Source: Tetraselmis striata
Lineage: Eukaryota; Chlorophyta; Chlorodendrophyceae; Chlorodendrales; Chlorodendraceae
Direction: 5' to 3'
DNA length: 64,000 nucleotides
NCBI GenBank assembly: GCA_006384855.1
Contig: VCJN01000990.1
Coordinates: 153,611-217,610, forward strand
The translations under genes and the position numbers were made by a program. The notes beneath the pieces were generated by a model. The model ran no database searches. It saw only the letters and a program-made list of their open reading frames with translations, and was not told the DNA's origin. This document shows, piece after piece, positions 10,410 to 22,000 of the stretch; the stretch's first letter is position 1, and each line of letters begins with the position of its first letter.

Positions 10410-11441
10410 ATGCGACCTGGGCTACTGCGGTTACTCGGCGACGACGAGGTTGGGCGCCGTGCCGCGAATTTCTTGATGTCTTCGCGCGCGGAACGTACCG
10501 TGCAGTCTTACGGATCTGAATTCAACCTATTCTGCGAGTTCTGCGCGCAAAATGGGAGACTGCCGGACACGGCGGATCCGCCGCTCATCGTTCGGTACAT
10601 CTCTTGGGTTGCGGCACGTGGCCGCAACAAGGCTGGTGCCTTTGGACCCTACCTTTCAGCGATCAACGCCTTTTTCACCGATAATTTCAAGGAGCCGCCG
10701 GCGCTTGGGCCTTTCGTCAACCAGGCGATGCGCGGTTGGGAGCTGGCTCAGCAGGTGCTGGACGCCCCGGACTACCGGGTGCCTCTGCATGCGGACGTCG
10801 CCCTCGCCTGTGTTCGGCGTGCGCAGCGGCTGGTTTCTCACAGGTCCATCGCGTGCGACCTGCCCACATTCCGTGCCCTGCTCGTTACCGCGGTCAATTT
10901 CCTTTTTTGTCACCGCGCGGGTACTAGTACGGGGTGCGGCGTGCGCGATTTGGCGGTTGATTCCCGCAGCATTACGCTGTACCGTCGAGTACTTAAGGGC
11001 AAGCCTTCCGGGGCGCCTCGTCCGGTGCTGCAAATTTCCCGCGAGGCGCACCCCGAAATCGCGGAGCTTTTGGAGTTCTTCGTCAGCTGCCGCGATCACG
11101 TGCTGCCCGGTGCTACTCGGTTTTGGCAGCTCCCTGATGATGATCCCGGCACGTGGACCGCGGCTACTGTCTCCGAATGGGTAACTGCCGCTGCCTTGGC
11201 AGTTGACGCTACCCCGCCTGCTGGTTTCCGCTGGTCGTCGCACAGCCTTCGCAGTGGCGGGGCGTCCGCGGCCTCGGCCACGGGCGTCCCTATGCCTACG
11301 ATTCGCTGGCTTGGCGGCTGGAAAGTGGGCAGCGGCGTGGTCCTCAATTACATCGTGCCAGGCATCCTGGAATCCGCTAGGGCCCGCTACTTCTTCGGCT
11401 CCCTGGCACCGCAGCGTTCCGCTGCTAATCTTTCACAGTGA
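10410..11441 (+). CDS. Tyrosine recombinase (ORF3)
   Basis: 343 codons from the ATG at 10410, which lies 135 bp after ORF2. The N-terminal SAM-like domain contains SRAERTVQSYGSEFNLFCEF. The catalytic domain shows an Arg in FLFCHRAGTSTG, the HxxR motif in WSSHSLRSGGASAA, a Gly/Trp-rich segment (IRWLGGWKVGS) and the candidate nucleophile Tyr in VVLNYIVPG. This is the integrase of PAT/Ngaro/DIRS elements, which inserts the reverse-transcribed circle by strand exchange rather than DDE chemistry. The same frame is open far upstream over ORF2 (back to about 8322), so a longer product cannot be ruled out, but the upstream translation is Arg/Pro-rich and looks like a frame shadow. Confidence 0.85.
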   Translation: MRPGLLRLLGDDEVGRRAANFLMSSRAERTVQSYGSEFNLFCEFCAQNGRLPDTADPPLIVRYISWVAARGRNKAGAFGPYLSAINAFFTDNFKEPPALGPFVNQAMRGWELAQQVLDAPDYRVPLHADVALACVRRAQRLVSHRSIACDLPTFRALLVTAVNFLFCHRAGTSTGCGVRDLAVDSRSITLYRRVLKGKPSGAPRPVLQISREAHPEIAELLEFFVSCRDHVLPGATRFWQLPDDDPGTWTAATVSEWVTAAALAVDATPPAGFRWSSHSLRSGGASAASATGVPMPTIRWLGGWKVGSGVVLNYIVPGILESARARYFFGSLAPQRSAANLSQ

Positions 11442-11478
11442 CTGGTTTTCACCGGTAACTGTGGCCTTCCGGTTTTGC

Positions 11479-11506
11479 CTGGCAACGTGACTCGCACTCT
11501 GTCTAA
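11479..11506 (+). repeat. Split direct repeat B1
   Basis: 28 bp beginning CTGGCAACGTGACTCGCA; it matches B2 at 11818-11845 except for one base and ends immediately before A2. Confidence 0.8.
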
Positions 11507-11507
11507 T

Positions 11508-11757
11508 CGTTGTTAAGTACTTAACTGAGTTTAGTCAGACGACGGACCGAGTTGTGCGGTCGAACGACTACCACCTGGAAAATATAGCACAGTAGCCAGT
11601 CATCGGCTCTGTCTAGAATCTTCCAGGATGGGACAGTGAGCAGCGGACTCGCGACCGCACCAGCTCCCGACCTGTTTCCCTGCCTGCCTGCAGCTACTAC
11701 TTAGCCAACTGTCTAGACCATAGCGCTCATCCCTTTTGCTGTTGCGCTTCACGCACC
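11508..11757 (+). repeat. Split direct repeat A2
   Basis: Second copy of the 250-bp A repeat, directly following B1 as expected for the split-direct-repeat architecture. Confidence 0.9.
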
Positions 11758-11817
11758 CACCCGTCCCACCCATCTTGTTTGGTGTGGCGAGGGGCTTGTA
11801 AGACAAGACACTCGCTT

Positions 11818-11845
11818 CTGGCAACGTGACTCGCACCCTGTCTAA
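11818..11845 (+). repeat. Split direct repeat B2 and right end of the retrotransposon
   Basis: CTGGCAACGTGACTCGCACC and following bases repeat B1. The interrupted host repeat resumes directly afterwards (AAACAGATTAAGTCTGCAAG; its inverted partner is at about 12960-12985). Confidence 0.8.
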
Positions 11846-13022
11846 AACAGATTAAGTCTGCAAGCCGCGTAAAAGCGGGCCGCCTACTACTGTGTGCATT
11901 ACAAAAAAGCCAGTTCCCAACCCACCGCTAAAAGTTGTATTACCCCCCCCCCCAAAAAAACAAAGCAGCACTACAAGATCAGCAATACAGTACAAGCCGC
12001 CTACAGGCGGCCCGCATCCCGCTCGAGGCCGCGCAGGTCGGGCCGGTCGTCAGGTCTACGGGGCGGGCACGCCGCGAATCGCCACGCCCGCCGCCTGTAC
12101 CGGCACCGGACGCCGGACGCCGTCGTTCGACCGTCGCCCGTCCGTCGACGGACGCCGGGCCCCGGGTCGGCGGACTGCCCCCGCACCGCGGCGACCCCTT
12201 TTTACAGCATCATTTTACAGCATATACTCGGACCACCGTATATTCCCCTACCTCTTGGGTTGAGCGGAGGAAAAGGAGAGCCGCGTCCGAAATCGCCTGC
12301 AATATGTGAGAATCGATACCGGTTGCAATACGGTTTTATCACGGAGTTTTAGGCGTCCGTCCTCCGTCCTCCGTCCTCCCCCATACGCGCTTCGCGCATG
12401 AACCGTCATACGTTCGGTGTTCGGTCGTTTGATTTCACGGTACAGGTACGAGGACGGTAAGGTTCTGAATGGATGCGCGTGTATTCTATCCCAGGCACGT
12501 CATATATTCGTCTAAAACGCCGAAATAACGCGGTACCGCAGCGCGTTTTTACTGCTGAATCAGCAAGCGAGACTATTCAGCGACAATTCCTTACTTATAC
12601 GGTAGTCCAAGTATGATGCTGTAAAAAGGGGTCGCCGCGGTGCGGGGGCAGTCCGCCGACCCGGGGCCCGGCGTCCGTCGACGGACGGGCGTCGGTCGAA
12701 CGACGGCATCCGGCGTCCGGTGCCGGTACAGGCGGCGGGCGTGGCGATTCGCGCCGTGCCCGCCCCGTAGACCTGACGACCGGCCCGACCTGCGCGGCCT
12801 CGTGCGGGATGCGGGCCGCCTGTAGGCGGCTTGTACTGTATTGCTGATCTTGTAGTGCTGCTTTTTTTTGGGGGGGGGGGGGTAATACAACTTTTAGCGG
12901 TGGGTTGGGACCTGGCCTTTTTGTAATGCACACCAGTAGTCAGCGGCTCGCTTTTACGCGGCTTGCAGATTTAATCTGTTTTACAAAATAATACGTCTCT
13001 TTTGAAAAATAAATTACTGACA
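11846..13022. mobile_element. Fold-back element with about 400-bp inverted arms
   Basis: The segment from about 11846 to 12240 is repeated in reverse complement at about 12590-12985. Shared landmarks include TGCATTACAAAAAAGCCAGT, the poly-C tract at 11942 (poly-G at 12870), and the GC-rich block with CCGTCCGTCGACGGACG. The 350-bp spacer (12246-12590) is not part of the arms but recurs inverted at 17105-17615. The right arm extends to about 13022, matching sequence at 6862-6900 on the far side of the retrotransposon. ORFs read through both arms but mirror each other, so I do not call genes. This is a large hairpin-forming, non-autonomous element. Confidence 0.75.
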
Positions 13023-14240
13023 AATCTAACGCTATTATTCCCGGATCACAGCCGGCGCGCGCCCAGGATCACAGCCCGTACCTGTGCCCATGGGAAAAAT
13101 AGGCGCCTATTTTTACTCTGATGCGTAAAAATAGCTCCTATTATTAGCCGGATCACAGCCCGTACCAGTTTGGATCACAATGGAATATATATCGAAACGG
13201 TACGAAAATACAACGGAAACTTAGGTGCCTCGCTGGAACGGTTCGCGCGGCGCGCGCCAATATCAGCAGCGCGCATTTGCGATTGCGCGCGAGTGCACAT
13301 CATCATCATCATATATCCGGGACGGACATAATATATGTCTAGGGATTAGTCGCTAGTCGCCAGACATACGGAAATGAACGTCCGACCAAATACCCTGTAT
13401 ACCGTATCTTCGTATCTCCGCGTACGGGGTGTCAGCGCAGCAGCGGCTGCGCGCGACGTGACGACGCGATGCTGCACCACGACCACAAGTAGCAGCAGCG
13501 CGGCGCAGCACGAGAGTTTATCCGTCGTCTGCTGCCACTTCGGGTAGTATGATGCTAGTATCAGCAACACACCAGCAGCACCGGAAGCATATCCTCGACA
13601 GCAGCGCAACCTATTGGGGATGACTTTATTACTGTGCGTCGTATACTGACGACGACTACCCGTACCTATACCGCTACGATGGACGATTACCTCGGCGGGT
13701 ATACAGCAGGGCACAACCGCCGCACAGCAGCGCGCCTGCGGCCCCACTGCGCCTGCCAGACTCTGCGGCGCGCAACGTGTCCACTATCGGTATTGTAGTC
13801 TTTGAAAGCGGCGCCGAACTAGCAAGTTACGCGCCTCGGCGTACTGATGGCGGCCAGACTGGCTCTGTCCCGAACGATTGCCATGAGCCACATGGACACA
13901 TGCAAACCCGGAAAGGTCAGCGAGCTGTACCCGTTGTTGTGGCCTGGCCTGGCCCCTATGGTGAAAACCAAGTGCCCAGGCGCACGATGTGAGCTCTATC
14001 TACCCGCCTTTGCTCCAACTTTATGCGTGCATGCCCAGACAATGACATGTTAATTCTCGCTCGCCCGGCGCTCACACAGCCCCCCCCCCCCCCCCCTGCC
14101 ACCCGCCGGCACGCTAAGCAGTGGACGCCAGGAGTGGACCATGTCCCTAGTCGTACTGAGGGTAGATTGCCGCAGACCCCCCCCCCCCCCCCCTCCCCCC
14201 CCCCGCCCCCAAACATGCCTACGTACCTACCATCCGCACG

Positions 14241-14281
<41 letters not shown>

Positions 14282-14930
14282 CGCCCACTCACAGATACAT
14301 CACCGCCTTGATATGTATCGAGTGATGATTATTAAGTTACAACACGATGTCATCTCTAATGTCATGCAGTGGCTGGTTAGGGGCGATGATGCCGACCCAC
14401 ACTGTGGATGGCGCTACATAGGGCATATATCTGGCGGCCTGGTGGTGTGATCTGCTGTGCGTGGCGGCAAAATAGGGCCCATGCTGGGATGGAGCACGCG
14501 ATACCACGTGGTGATACCACGCAGCCAATGAGGTACCCACCGCCGCCAAGTTATAGTGCATTTTGGGAGCTGAGCACGCAGTGGCTAGTCGAATAGGTGG
14601 CAGCACTGATAGGGACGGCTGGTCCGTTGGCAGGTGCACAGTGTAGCAGTGCTCATGGACGGGGGCCGCACCGGAGGACACGGGCTATGGCAGTGCAGCA
14701 GCGATGCCCTACAGCCAATCACGTATTCCTTTTACTCATGCATTGAGACATGACGTGTGTGGACAAGCGGGCAGTAGCGATGACAGGCACCACCGACAGG
14801 TCCATATATCGAGTCAACTGCACAAGGACCTAGAATGTGGCGGAGCGCAAACAAGAGAGGAAATAGGGTATCTCGCGCATAGCATGATGAGGAGATGTTT
14901 CCATTCAATAACGAATATGAGGTAGTGGAG
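13023..14930. other. Spacer with homopolymers and a CA microsatellite, no gene seen
   Basis: Includes poly-C tracts near 14080-14096 and 14180-14210 and a (CA)n run at about 14246-14280. One TAGTCGCTA copy is at 13347-13355. The open frames around 13350-14325 are low-complexity translations of these repeats, and no conserved motif was recognised. Confidence 0.6.
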
Positions 14931-14934
14931 GGAC

Positions 14935-15345
14935 CTTTCCAGGCTTCACTTTCAGCTTTGAAAAGTTTTTCAGTCCTTGCCCATCAGGCAAAACATCAAG
15001 TGCGTCTGCAACCTGAAGGGCTGTCATGTTGCGCTCAGCGGCAGTCCGTTGATCCACTAGATCTATAATGGGCTTTCGGAGAGAATAAAACTGCTGGCCT
15101 TTCTCTGACTTCCTATATTCTTTCTACGCTGGATAGGTATCTGGACTGTCAATCATTGTTTTATTGGTGGCTTGTGCCACTGTTGCGTCCGGCTTTTCAT
15201 GCTTTCTTTGGCGTCCCATTTCTCGTGCTCTGACCCGGAACTCATTGAGAACTTCCGGCAACGTGCCATGGTAGGACTTGTCCTGCAGGCACGCAGCAGT
15301 GGCCCGAGGCCCTTATCTCAGCGTCGATATCTCATAGCAGAGAGG
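14935..15345 (-). pseudogene. Decayed transposon gene, GCR1_C/Crypton-like
   Basis: On the minus strand a single frame reads protein-like from about 15345 down to 14935 apart from one stop codon. The upstream part contains KSYHGTLPEVLNEFRVRARE, and after the stop come QQFYSLRKPIIDLVDQRTA and MTALQVADALDVLPDGQG. The second segment resembles the GCR1_C-type DNA-binding domain (pattern xxFYxRRKxIIDxI followed by an Ala-rich helix) that accompanies Crypton-like tyrosine recombinases and related algal ORFs. Further protein-like minus-strand pieces lie at about 15540-15650 and 15714-15974, in different frames. I infer a degraded mobile-element gene; the family assignment is tentative. Confidence 0.35.
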
Positions 15346-15974
15346 ACGTCGCAGTGTAAATAAATTGTGCGACACCTCAGCAATCATATGCATAGACATA
15401 CATGAAAACAATGTAATGACACTGTTGCTGGTTGTTAAAATTCATATGATTCGCTTTTCAGGGAAGGAGCAACGGCTGGCTCAGTGTTTACTTCTCTCCA
15501 TTCACCAGCTATCTTGCAGAACTCAATTTGCCAATTGGCGAGCAACGGCATCGAAAGACTGATTCGGATTTTTATGGAAACAAGATATGATGTGAATAAA
15601 TTCAGCAACGTAAGTGCGCTGACTCCATGATATATTATGCAGCAGTCAAAATCAAAGTGATACGTACTAGTGACTACTCGGGATGATTGGACTGAATAAT
15701 TATGCTCATGCCCTCACGTCGCCACGGCTTTCTTCTTTCCTTCACCACCGACGTCTCGCACATAAATGTACCGCAACCATTGCTCAGTAGCACGATTCCA
15801 GCCACCAACACTCGTCAGGATGGGATACTCATGCGAGCGGTTCTTGTCAGCATCTACCCATCCCACCAGATTCACCCAGTGGATGAATTTTCTGGCTTTT
15901 GAATGGTAGACCCTGCACACATACCTCCGGAAACATGCATGCTTAAAGGACGATGGATCTTGGCCACCATTCAA

Positions 15975-16924
15975 CCAAACTATTAACGCACCTCACGAAG
16001 GAGTCCACTTGAATTGCTGCCGCAATGGGGTGCAACATGAGGGAGGCAGGGGGCAAGAGTGTGTAGTCATTGTTGATAATCCGCAACACGTGTACACCAC
16101 AACGGCACAACGTACGAGTCTGTGCCACTGGTGCTCGCAAAATAAGGACTGCAAGCGCTGTTGTCTTCGACCAGCTTTTTGTAGACGAGGTCGTCTATTA
16201 CTGCCGCTTCCGATTGCTCGCGTTGCGGCCGGCATAGTTACTGCGTCCCCCTGCATAGCCAATTGCAACTTGCAACCAAAGGTAAACTGTAAGCGGGGCA
16301 AATACCGGCGGTGCAAACTGCTGCATACGAAATGGTCACGCGGCGGACCAGCTAACTCGTACCGCGCAGAAAGTCGGAGCCGAGTGGCGGCAAGCGATTG
16401 CAGCTCTCGCAGCAACGAATCAACACAATTACACAGCGGCCGCTGGTACATATGATACAATGATACCTAGTGATGCGTATCCGCCCCCCACACGTGTCAT
16501 ATACAGAGCGCTGGAAGTTCGCTGCGGTGGTGCTGGGGCGGCAGCCCGGGGCAGGAGGAGGTCCGATCACCAACCCGCGAGCCCCGCTGCCACGAGATCG
16601 ACGCGAACGCCGCCTGCTCCTCTGGATTGGAGGGGGGGGGAGGGGGATTGTCCTGCTCCGCAAGGGGGCCGAAGCGCCAGTAGGGCCTCAGTTCAAAACC
16701 ACCACCCCATCCTGCTTCAAATTTCCAGCAGCGCAAGTCGACCACCGGAGGCGACAGGTAAGCTTGTAGTAACCCTGTAGTCCGATCCTGGCTAAACAGT
16801 ACTTTAAACATGTGATTTGAGGCCTATTATTAGCCTCGGATACGGGTCTAGAGAACGATCACCGCCTATGTGTCCGTGATCGGGATCACAAACACCGGTG
16901 ATCACAGCCCTCGGGAGTATTAGC
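15975..16924. other. Spacer, no gene seen
   Basis: Overlapping open frames on both strands near 15993-16811 reflect GC-rich sequence; none shows a domain or a splice-consistent model. Confidence 0.5.
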
Positions 16925-17615
16925 GCTACGCTAAAAGCATTATTACCCGGAAACAACAGTATTACAAGATCAACACGACAAGCCAGCTAAAAGCGGCCCG
17001 CATCCCGCACGGCCGCACCACGCTCAACCCAAGAGGTAGGGGCACCTCCACAAATCCCCGGCGCGAAGCGCCGCTTAGTATATATGGTCGCTGTATAAAT
17101 AAAGAGGGCGAGTCTCGCTTGCTGATTCAGCAGTAAAAACGCGCTGCGGTACCTCGTTATTTTGGCGTTTCAGACGAATATATGACGTGCCTGGGCTAGA
17201 ATACACGCGCATCCATTCAGAACCTTACCGTCCTCGTACCTGTACCGTGAAATCAAACGACCGAACACCGAACATATGACGGTTCATAGACGAAGCGCGT
17301 ATGACGAGGACGGACGGGGACATTCGTGATTTTTGCAGTATGTTTCCGGTATAATTCACGATAGATTCGTCTTAGTCGCAGGATTTTAACGGACTGTGGT
17401 AGGAGTGCCTAGAAATCAAACGAGCAAAGATCGAACGTATGACGGTCCATTCACGAAGACGCAGCACACGAGGACGGAGGACGGAGGACGGACGCCTAAA
17501 AATCCGTGATAAAACCGTATTGCAACCGGTATCAATTCTCTCGTATTCCAGGCGATTTCGGACGCGGCTCTCCTTTTCCTCCGCTCAACCCAAGAGGTAG
17601 GGGAAAATACTGAGT
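16925..17615. mobile_element. Inverted, longer relative of the fold-back element core
   Basis: 16925-17080 is the reverse complement of the arm at 6740-6900. 17105-17310 and 17470-17610 are the reverse complement of 12246-12590. Between those two blocks this copy has about 150 extra bases containing a diverged second version of the AAATCAAACGACCGAACACC segment (AAATCAAACGAGCAAAGATC), so the 12.2-kb copy probably lost one of two internal repeats. It is bounded by GCTCAACCCAAGAGGTAGGG on both sides of the core. Confidence 0.7.
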
Positions 17616-19069
17616 GGCATGTAGTCGCTATCTCTTACTTCGCCGATGTAATCGCTGCTGTACGTAGCGACCAGTGATCCTATTTCGTGCTGGTACGTAT
17701 CCCATAGCAATCCTTACCACTCGGAACGGCGTACTGCCTGCTGCAGCTACGGGGGAGCAGTGCAGGTTCGGCTCCTCGGAATGCGCTTCGGGGCGCTTGT
17801 GCGGAGTATATGGCCCCTTGTGGATATCCGCAAATTCCTCGTCAGGGGCGTCGCACTCACCGCAGGACGAACCGCGGGTGCCGGCAAGGCCGGCGCCGCC
17901 ATGGCACACGGCACGGAGCAAGTGGTGCCAAGGCGCCGGAATTGCGACAGGCCGCTACAGGCTGCGGAGGGCGTGCGCATCTTGCTGAGGCCGATGACGC
18001 TAGACCCCGCGAGTGCTTGGTCAGCCAGCTGATTGTGTGCGGGGGTCAACGCTCGGTCTACCAAGGACCGATGCTGACCGTCGACCAGGCAGGGCCGCAG
18101 CCGAGGGGGGGAGGGGGTTGAGGGCCAGAAGGCTGATTTGTATCAGTTTCGACACTGGACAAAAATCTCACTGTATCCACGGAGTATACATCCCAAAGAT
18201 GAGCCAAATTGTAATCAATAAATAATGTTGATACATGCCAGGCATTTTTGGTCAGGGTTAAGGATTATTAGTCGCTACTCAGGCCGGAATCAGCAGGACG
18301 GAAATGCGAAGAGGGTGTTTGAATCTGCTGCCCCTGACGGTTGATAAGTTTAAGTGGTCGCCATACCCCGCCGCGGCGCAGCAGGTTTATAAATTACATG
18401 TACGAGCAATACACGCGCGTCCTACCGGCAGCGCCAGGGTCTGCTCGTCGACGCAAAGTCGCGACTAGCCCCTATAAACGCCGATGGATGAAACTCCGCC
18501 GAAATGGCAGGGTATAAACGGGCGGAGCGACTTCGTGCGCCGACGCGGCGTCGATTTGCGGCTATCGGCCCCGAACGTCGCATCAGTGTGACATCAAGCG
18601 AGGTCGCATCAGCGTCACTTCCCAGCGTTACGGATGCTCCATTGGGGAAAATTCCACCTGCTATTCCTCCGCCCCACCAACGGCTCCAATAGCGACTGCT
18701 GATGCACGACGCAGGAATCGGCATGCAGCGCGCGCCGGGGCAGGAAACCTCGAAATCTCGTCGACTGAGGAGCAATACCACCGCTCGTAGTGAGGGGAGG
18801 AGCTAGAGAAAAGTATACCAGGTATCACTCCGTGGTGGAGGATTGCGGCCGGTTGGGAAAGTCCGCTTTGACTGCGATCTACATCTTCGCGGCGCTGCCT
18901 GCTGCTGTGCGCATCCACCCCGGGGAGTATCAAACTATTGAGCGAAAACAGTAAGGTCCATTCATCGTTTGCAAGTGTACATACATGCTTGCCACGCCAC
19001 AACAACCCCGGTCACGCCCCACGCACAGATCACCGTGCACGAGGACGAGCCAGCCCAATAGCCAGCCTG
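17616..19069. other. Spacer, no supported gene
   Basis: Open frames on both strands at 17674-18121 and 18422-19005 have no recognisable motifs and no compatible splice sites. Two TAGTCGCTA copies (17622-17630 and 18269-18277) mark probable repeat edges. Confidence 0.5.
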
Positions 19070-22000
19070 CTAGGCCTCACTCTGCATAACAGCACTCGAG
19101 TGGATGGCGTACAGCTGTGTTGCCTGCTCGCTCAGCTCGAGCCTCGCCGAGCCAACCAATTGCTTCAGCATCACCTTCCACCGCTTACGGGCCTGAGCAC
19201 ACACAGGCGCAGGCACACACATGGCGTAAGTCGAGTGCTGCCGCCATTCCACATCGGCACAAAGAGGGGAGGGTAGGGGGGGGGGGGGGGGGGGGGATAT
19301 TCCACAGGGAATCAGTGCCATGGCCGGGGCAGCATGAGTGCGTAGGAGGTAGTTGCCGGGAGGGGGGGGAGGGGTGTGAGGGTGAGTGGGGAAGGGGGAG
19401 TACCTCGCCAGCCTGCTTGCCGGGCATTACACTCGCCCAATCCAGGTTGTAGCTGTACTCGACGCCGTCGTCTGTGCAGGCCTTGAGCACCCCCTCCACC
19501 AGCTGCAGGTCCTCCTGGGGCTCCCAGCCCACCCCCGCCGCGCCGGCGTCGTCCCCCCCGGCCGCCGCCAGCACCTTCTCCCGCAGCTGCTCGTACCACT
19601 TCTTGGAGCACTGCGTCGCGTTGCGGGTGGGCACGGACTTGGCGACCTCGACCCAGTTGACGGGGTCCAGCTGCTCGAGCTCGTTGACCTCGTCGAGGTT
19701 GGCCGGAATTTGCCCCCGGCCCTTCCTGAGCCACGTGTCGACAGCGTCCAGGAGCTGCTCTTCCTCCTCCTTGCTCCATCGGCCCTGTGCGGCCCGCCAC
19801 GCATTCAGCAACCTTCCCGCCACCGGCTGCCTACCCATGCGACCACCATTGGAAAGGGTGGGGCTGCATGAGCAAGCGCCCCGACTTCAGTGGAAGGGCC
19901 TTGTCCAGGTACTGTACGAGGTACCACTTAAAGCATCGCCAAGGGGATCGCTGCTGTATCTGCAGTACGGTATCCGTCCTGCATGTGGCGGCGCACTCAT
20001 AACAAAGACATACAAGATAGACGGGTTTTGGCGCTGCCGCTTTCTTAGTTTCGTGATATGTACGTTCTCTCTTCGTTTGGTTCTGGGCAGCAAAAGGCGA
20101 GGCCGTTTCTCGTAGCTAGTTCATTTGAAGTGAGCCGGCACCGGTAGGGGATACTGCATAAATTCCGTCTCTATTGGGGCGTTGTGCTAAAGTTTCTACA
20201 AAACGTGCTGCACATTTCAGACACGAAAATGCTTCCCCACTGCCAGAGGACGACGCCATGTGATCACTCCTGGCAACCTGTCTTAGAACAAGTGCTCCAG
20301 ATCACCCACAGCAGCTGGGGCTGATGTCCACTACAAAACTTCAACAGCAAGCGACCGCGCCCCGGGTCGGCCAGGTCTCAATATCGTGGAGCACTGGGGA
20401 GGGATCAAGGGAACTGGGCTAGCCGGCTCACACCTTGGCGATGCCCTCCACGCTGATGATCTTCCATCGATCACGGCAAGCTTCATGTGGGGGAGACACG
20501 GGGATGGAGGCACGTTCAGATAAGGCGGGGGGAGGCGGGGGGGGGGGGGGGGGGGGGGGGGCAAGTGTTTTTAGGGTTAAGGGTTTAGTGGTTATTAGGG
20601 TTTCAGCGTAGGCTGGGCACTGCCTTTATGGGCGGAGGGCGGCATCGGACCTGAGTTGTAACGGCCCAGCTCCTGGCCGACGTTGACCCAGGACTTGCCA
20701 AACCGGGACACCAGCTCCAGCAGCTGCGCGTCCTCGTGCGGCTCCCACTTGCCCTGCGAAACCCCAGCGCCCATGAGCCTCAGCAAAGCATCGGCTCAAG
20801 ATGGACCAACGGCCATACCATCCCCCATTTGACGTTTCAGTTCGCGGGGTTGATGGCAAATGCACACGATGTACGTACCAGGCTAATGGGCGGACATTTG
20901 AAATCCACGTCCGTGGTACATTCGTGTATATTCGTGTATGTTAGAAAATTAGAAAAAATGTCCGCCGACAGAAAGAATTATAGGTGTTTATACGTTTGAT
21001 TCAAAAACACCTTTTACAACATCGTCCACCCTTTCCATTGTCCAGATTCGACCTTCCCATTTTGCTCCAGCGCGTATTATTGGTTTCATGGGTCTGTAAG
21101 CATGAAGAATATGCTTGTGTGACGCTTACTTAGGCTGTGATAAGGCGAGGCAGAACTTCAGCCACGCGGCACGCCCGCCACGGGAGCGGGCAGCCGGTGC
21201 TGGGAATGAGTCGCGTGGGGCGGGGGGGGGCGGACCTCGCGCGGGCGGGGCGCGTACAGACGGTGGCCCGCATGACACACCGAGTGGATGGTGCGGTGCG
21301 GCAGCGCCCTGGCCACGTACTTCCACAGGCCTGCAGAGTGGCACCGGCAGCAGCTCAGAGACGCGCAACTTTTCACACCGGCTTCCAAAGAGAGGTGAAC
21401 AGGGCAAAGTAGAGGGTGAAGGGGGGGGGGGGGGGACCTCTGGCGTCGGAGGACCGGTTCTCGGAAAGCCAGTTGGTGTTGTCTGTTGGCAGGTTGTGCT
21501 CGCTGCAGTAGTGTGTGAACGCCCTGCGAGACGAGTCAAAGCAGCTGGCCGTGACATCGGCAATCCGGCTGAAGCGGTGTTATACAGTATCCACCCCGCA
21601 GCCACCACCTCTCCCACAGCGCCTGGTCGGATTGGGCGCGTACCGGTGGATGGCGGCATGCTCCTGCTCACTGTACGGCCCCTTCTTCGCGTCCGTGCGC
21701 CGCTTGTCGACGTCCCATGGCAGCTGCCACTCCGCCGGCATCACCACCAGCGGCGCCTCGCCCGCGCTGCGCCCCGGCAGCACCTCCGCGCCCGCGGGCA
21801 CCTCCCCCGCCGCCAGGCTCGCCAGCCCCTCCGCCGCGCCGCTCAGGTCCCGGGTCCGCGTGGCGTGGCGCCGCCCCGCCGCCTTGAGCGCCTCCAGCTG
21901 CTCCGCCATGTCCGCCGCGCTGCCGGCCTCGATGGGCGGCGGCAGCGCCTTGGGGCCAGACTTCCGCACGCGCCGCTTGGGCGCTCCCGACGCCTTCCCT

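Larger units (their letters stand above)
6938..11845 (+). mobile_element. PAT/TOC3-like tyrosine-recombinase retrotransposon with split direct repeats
   Basis: The layout is A1 (6938-7187), gag, RT/RNase H, tyrosine recombinase, B1 (11479-11506), A2 (11508-11757), B2 (11818-11845). B1 abuts A2, giving the A1...B1A2...B2 split-direct-repeat arrangement known for PAT-type and Ngaro-type DIRS-order elements. A1 and A2 differ at only a few positions over 250 bp, and B1 and B2 at one of 28, so the insertion is recent. All three reading frames are intact. No integrase, aspartic protease or LTRs are present, consistent with recombinase-mediated integration of a circular DNA. Confidence 0.85.

Noticed and set aside
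14023-14325. ORF with poly-Pro and His-Thr repeats
   Set aside because: Translation of C homopolymers and a CA microsatellite.
17628-18121. Three overlapping open frames
   Set aside because: No motif, no splice chain, and similar openness on both strands; attributed to GC content.
20565-20610. Telomere-like TTTTAGGG/TTAGGG words (also near 48820-49090)
   Set aside because: Only isolated, degenerate words; no tandem array, so no evidence of a telomere or interstitial telomeric block.
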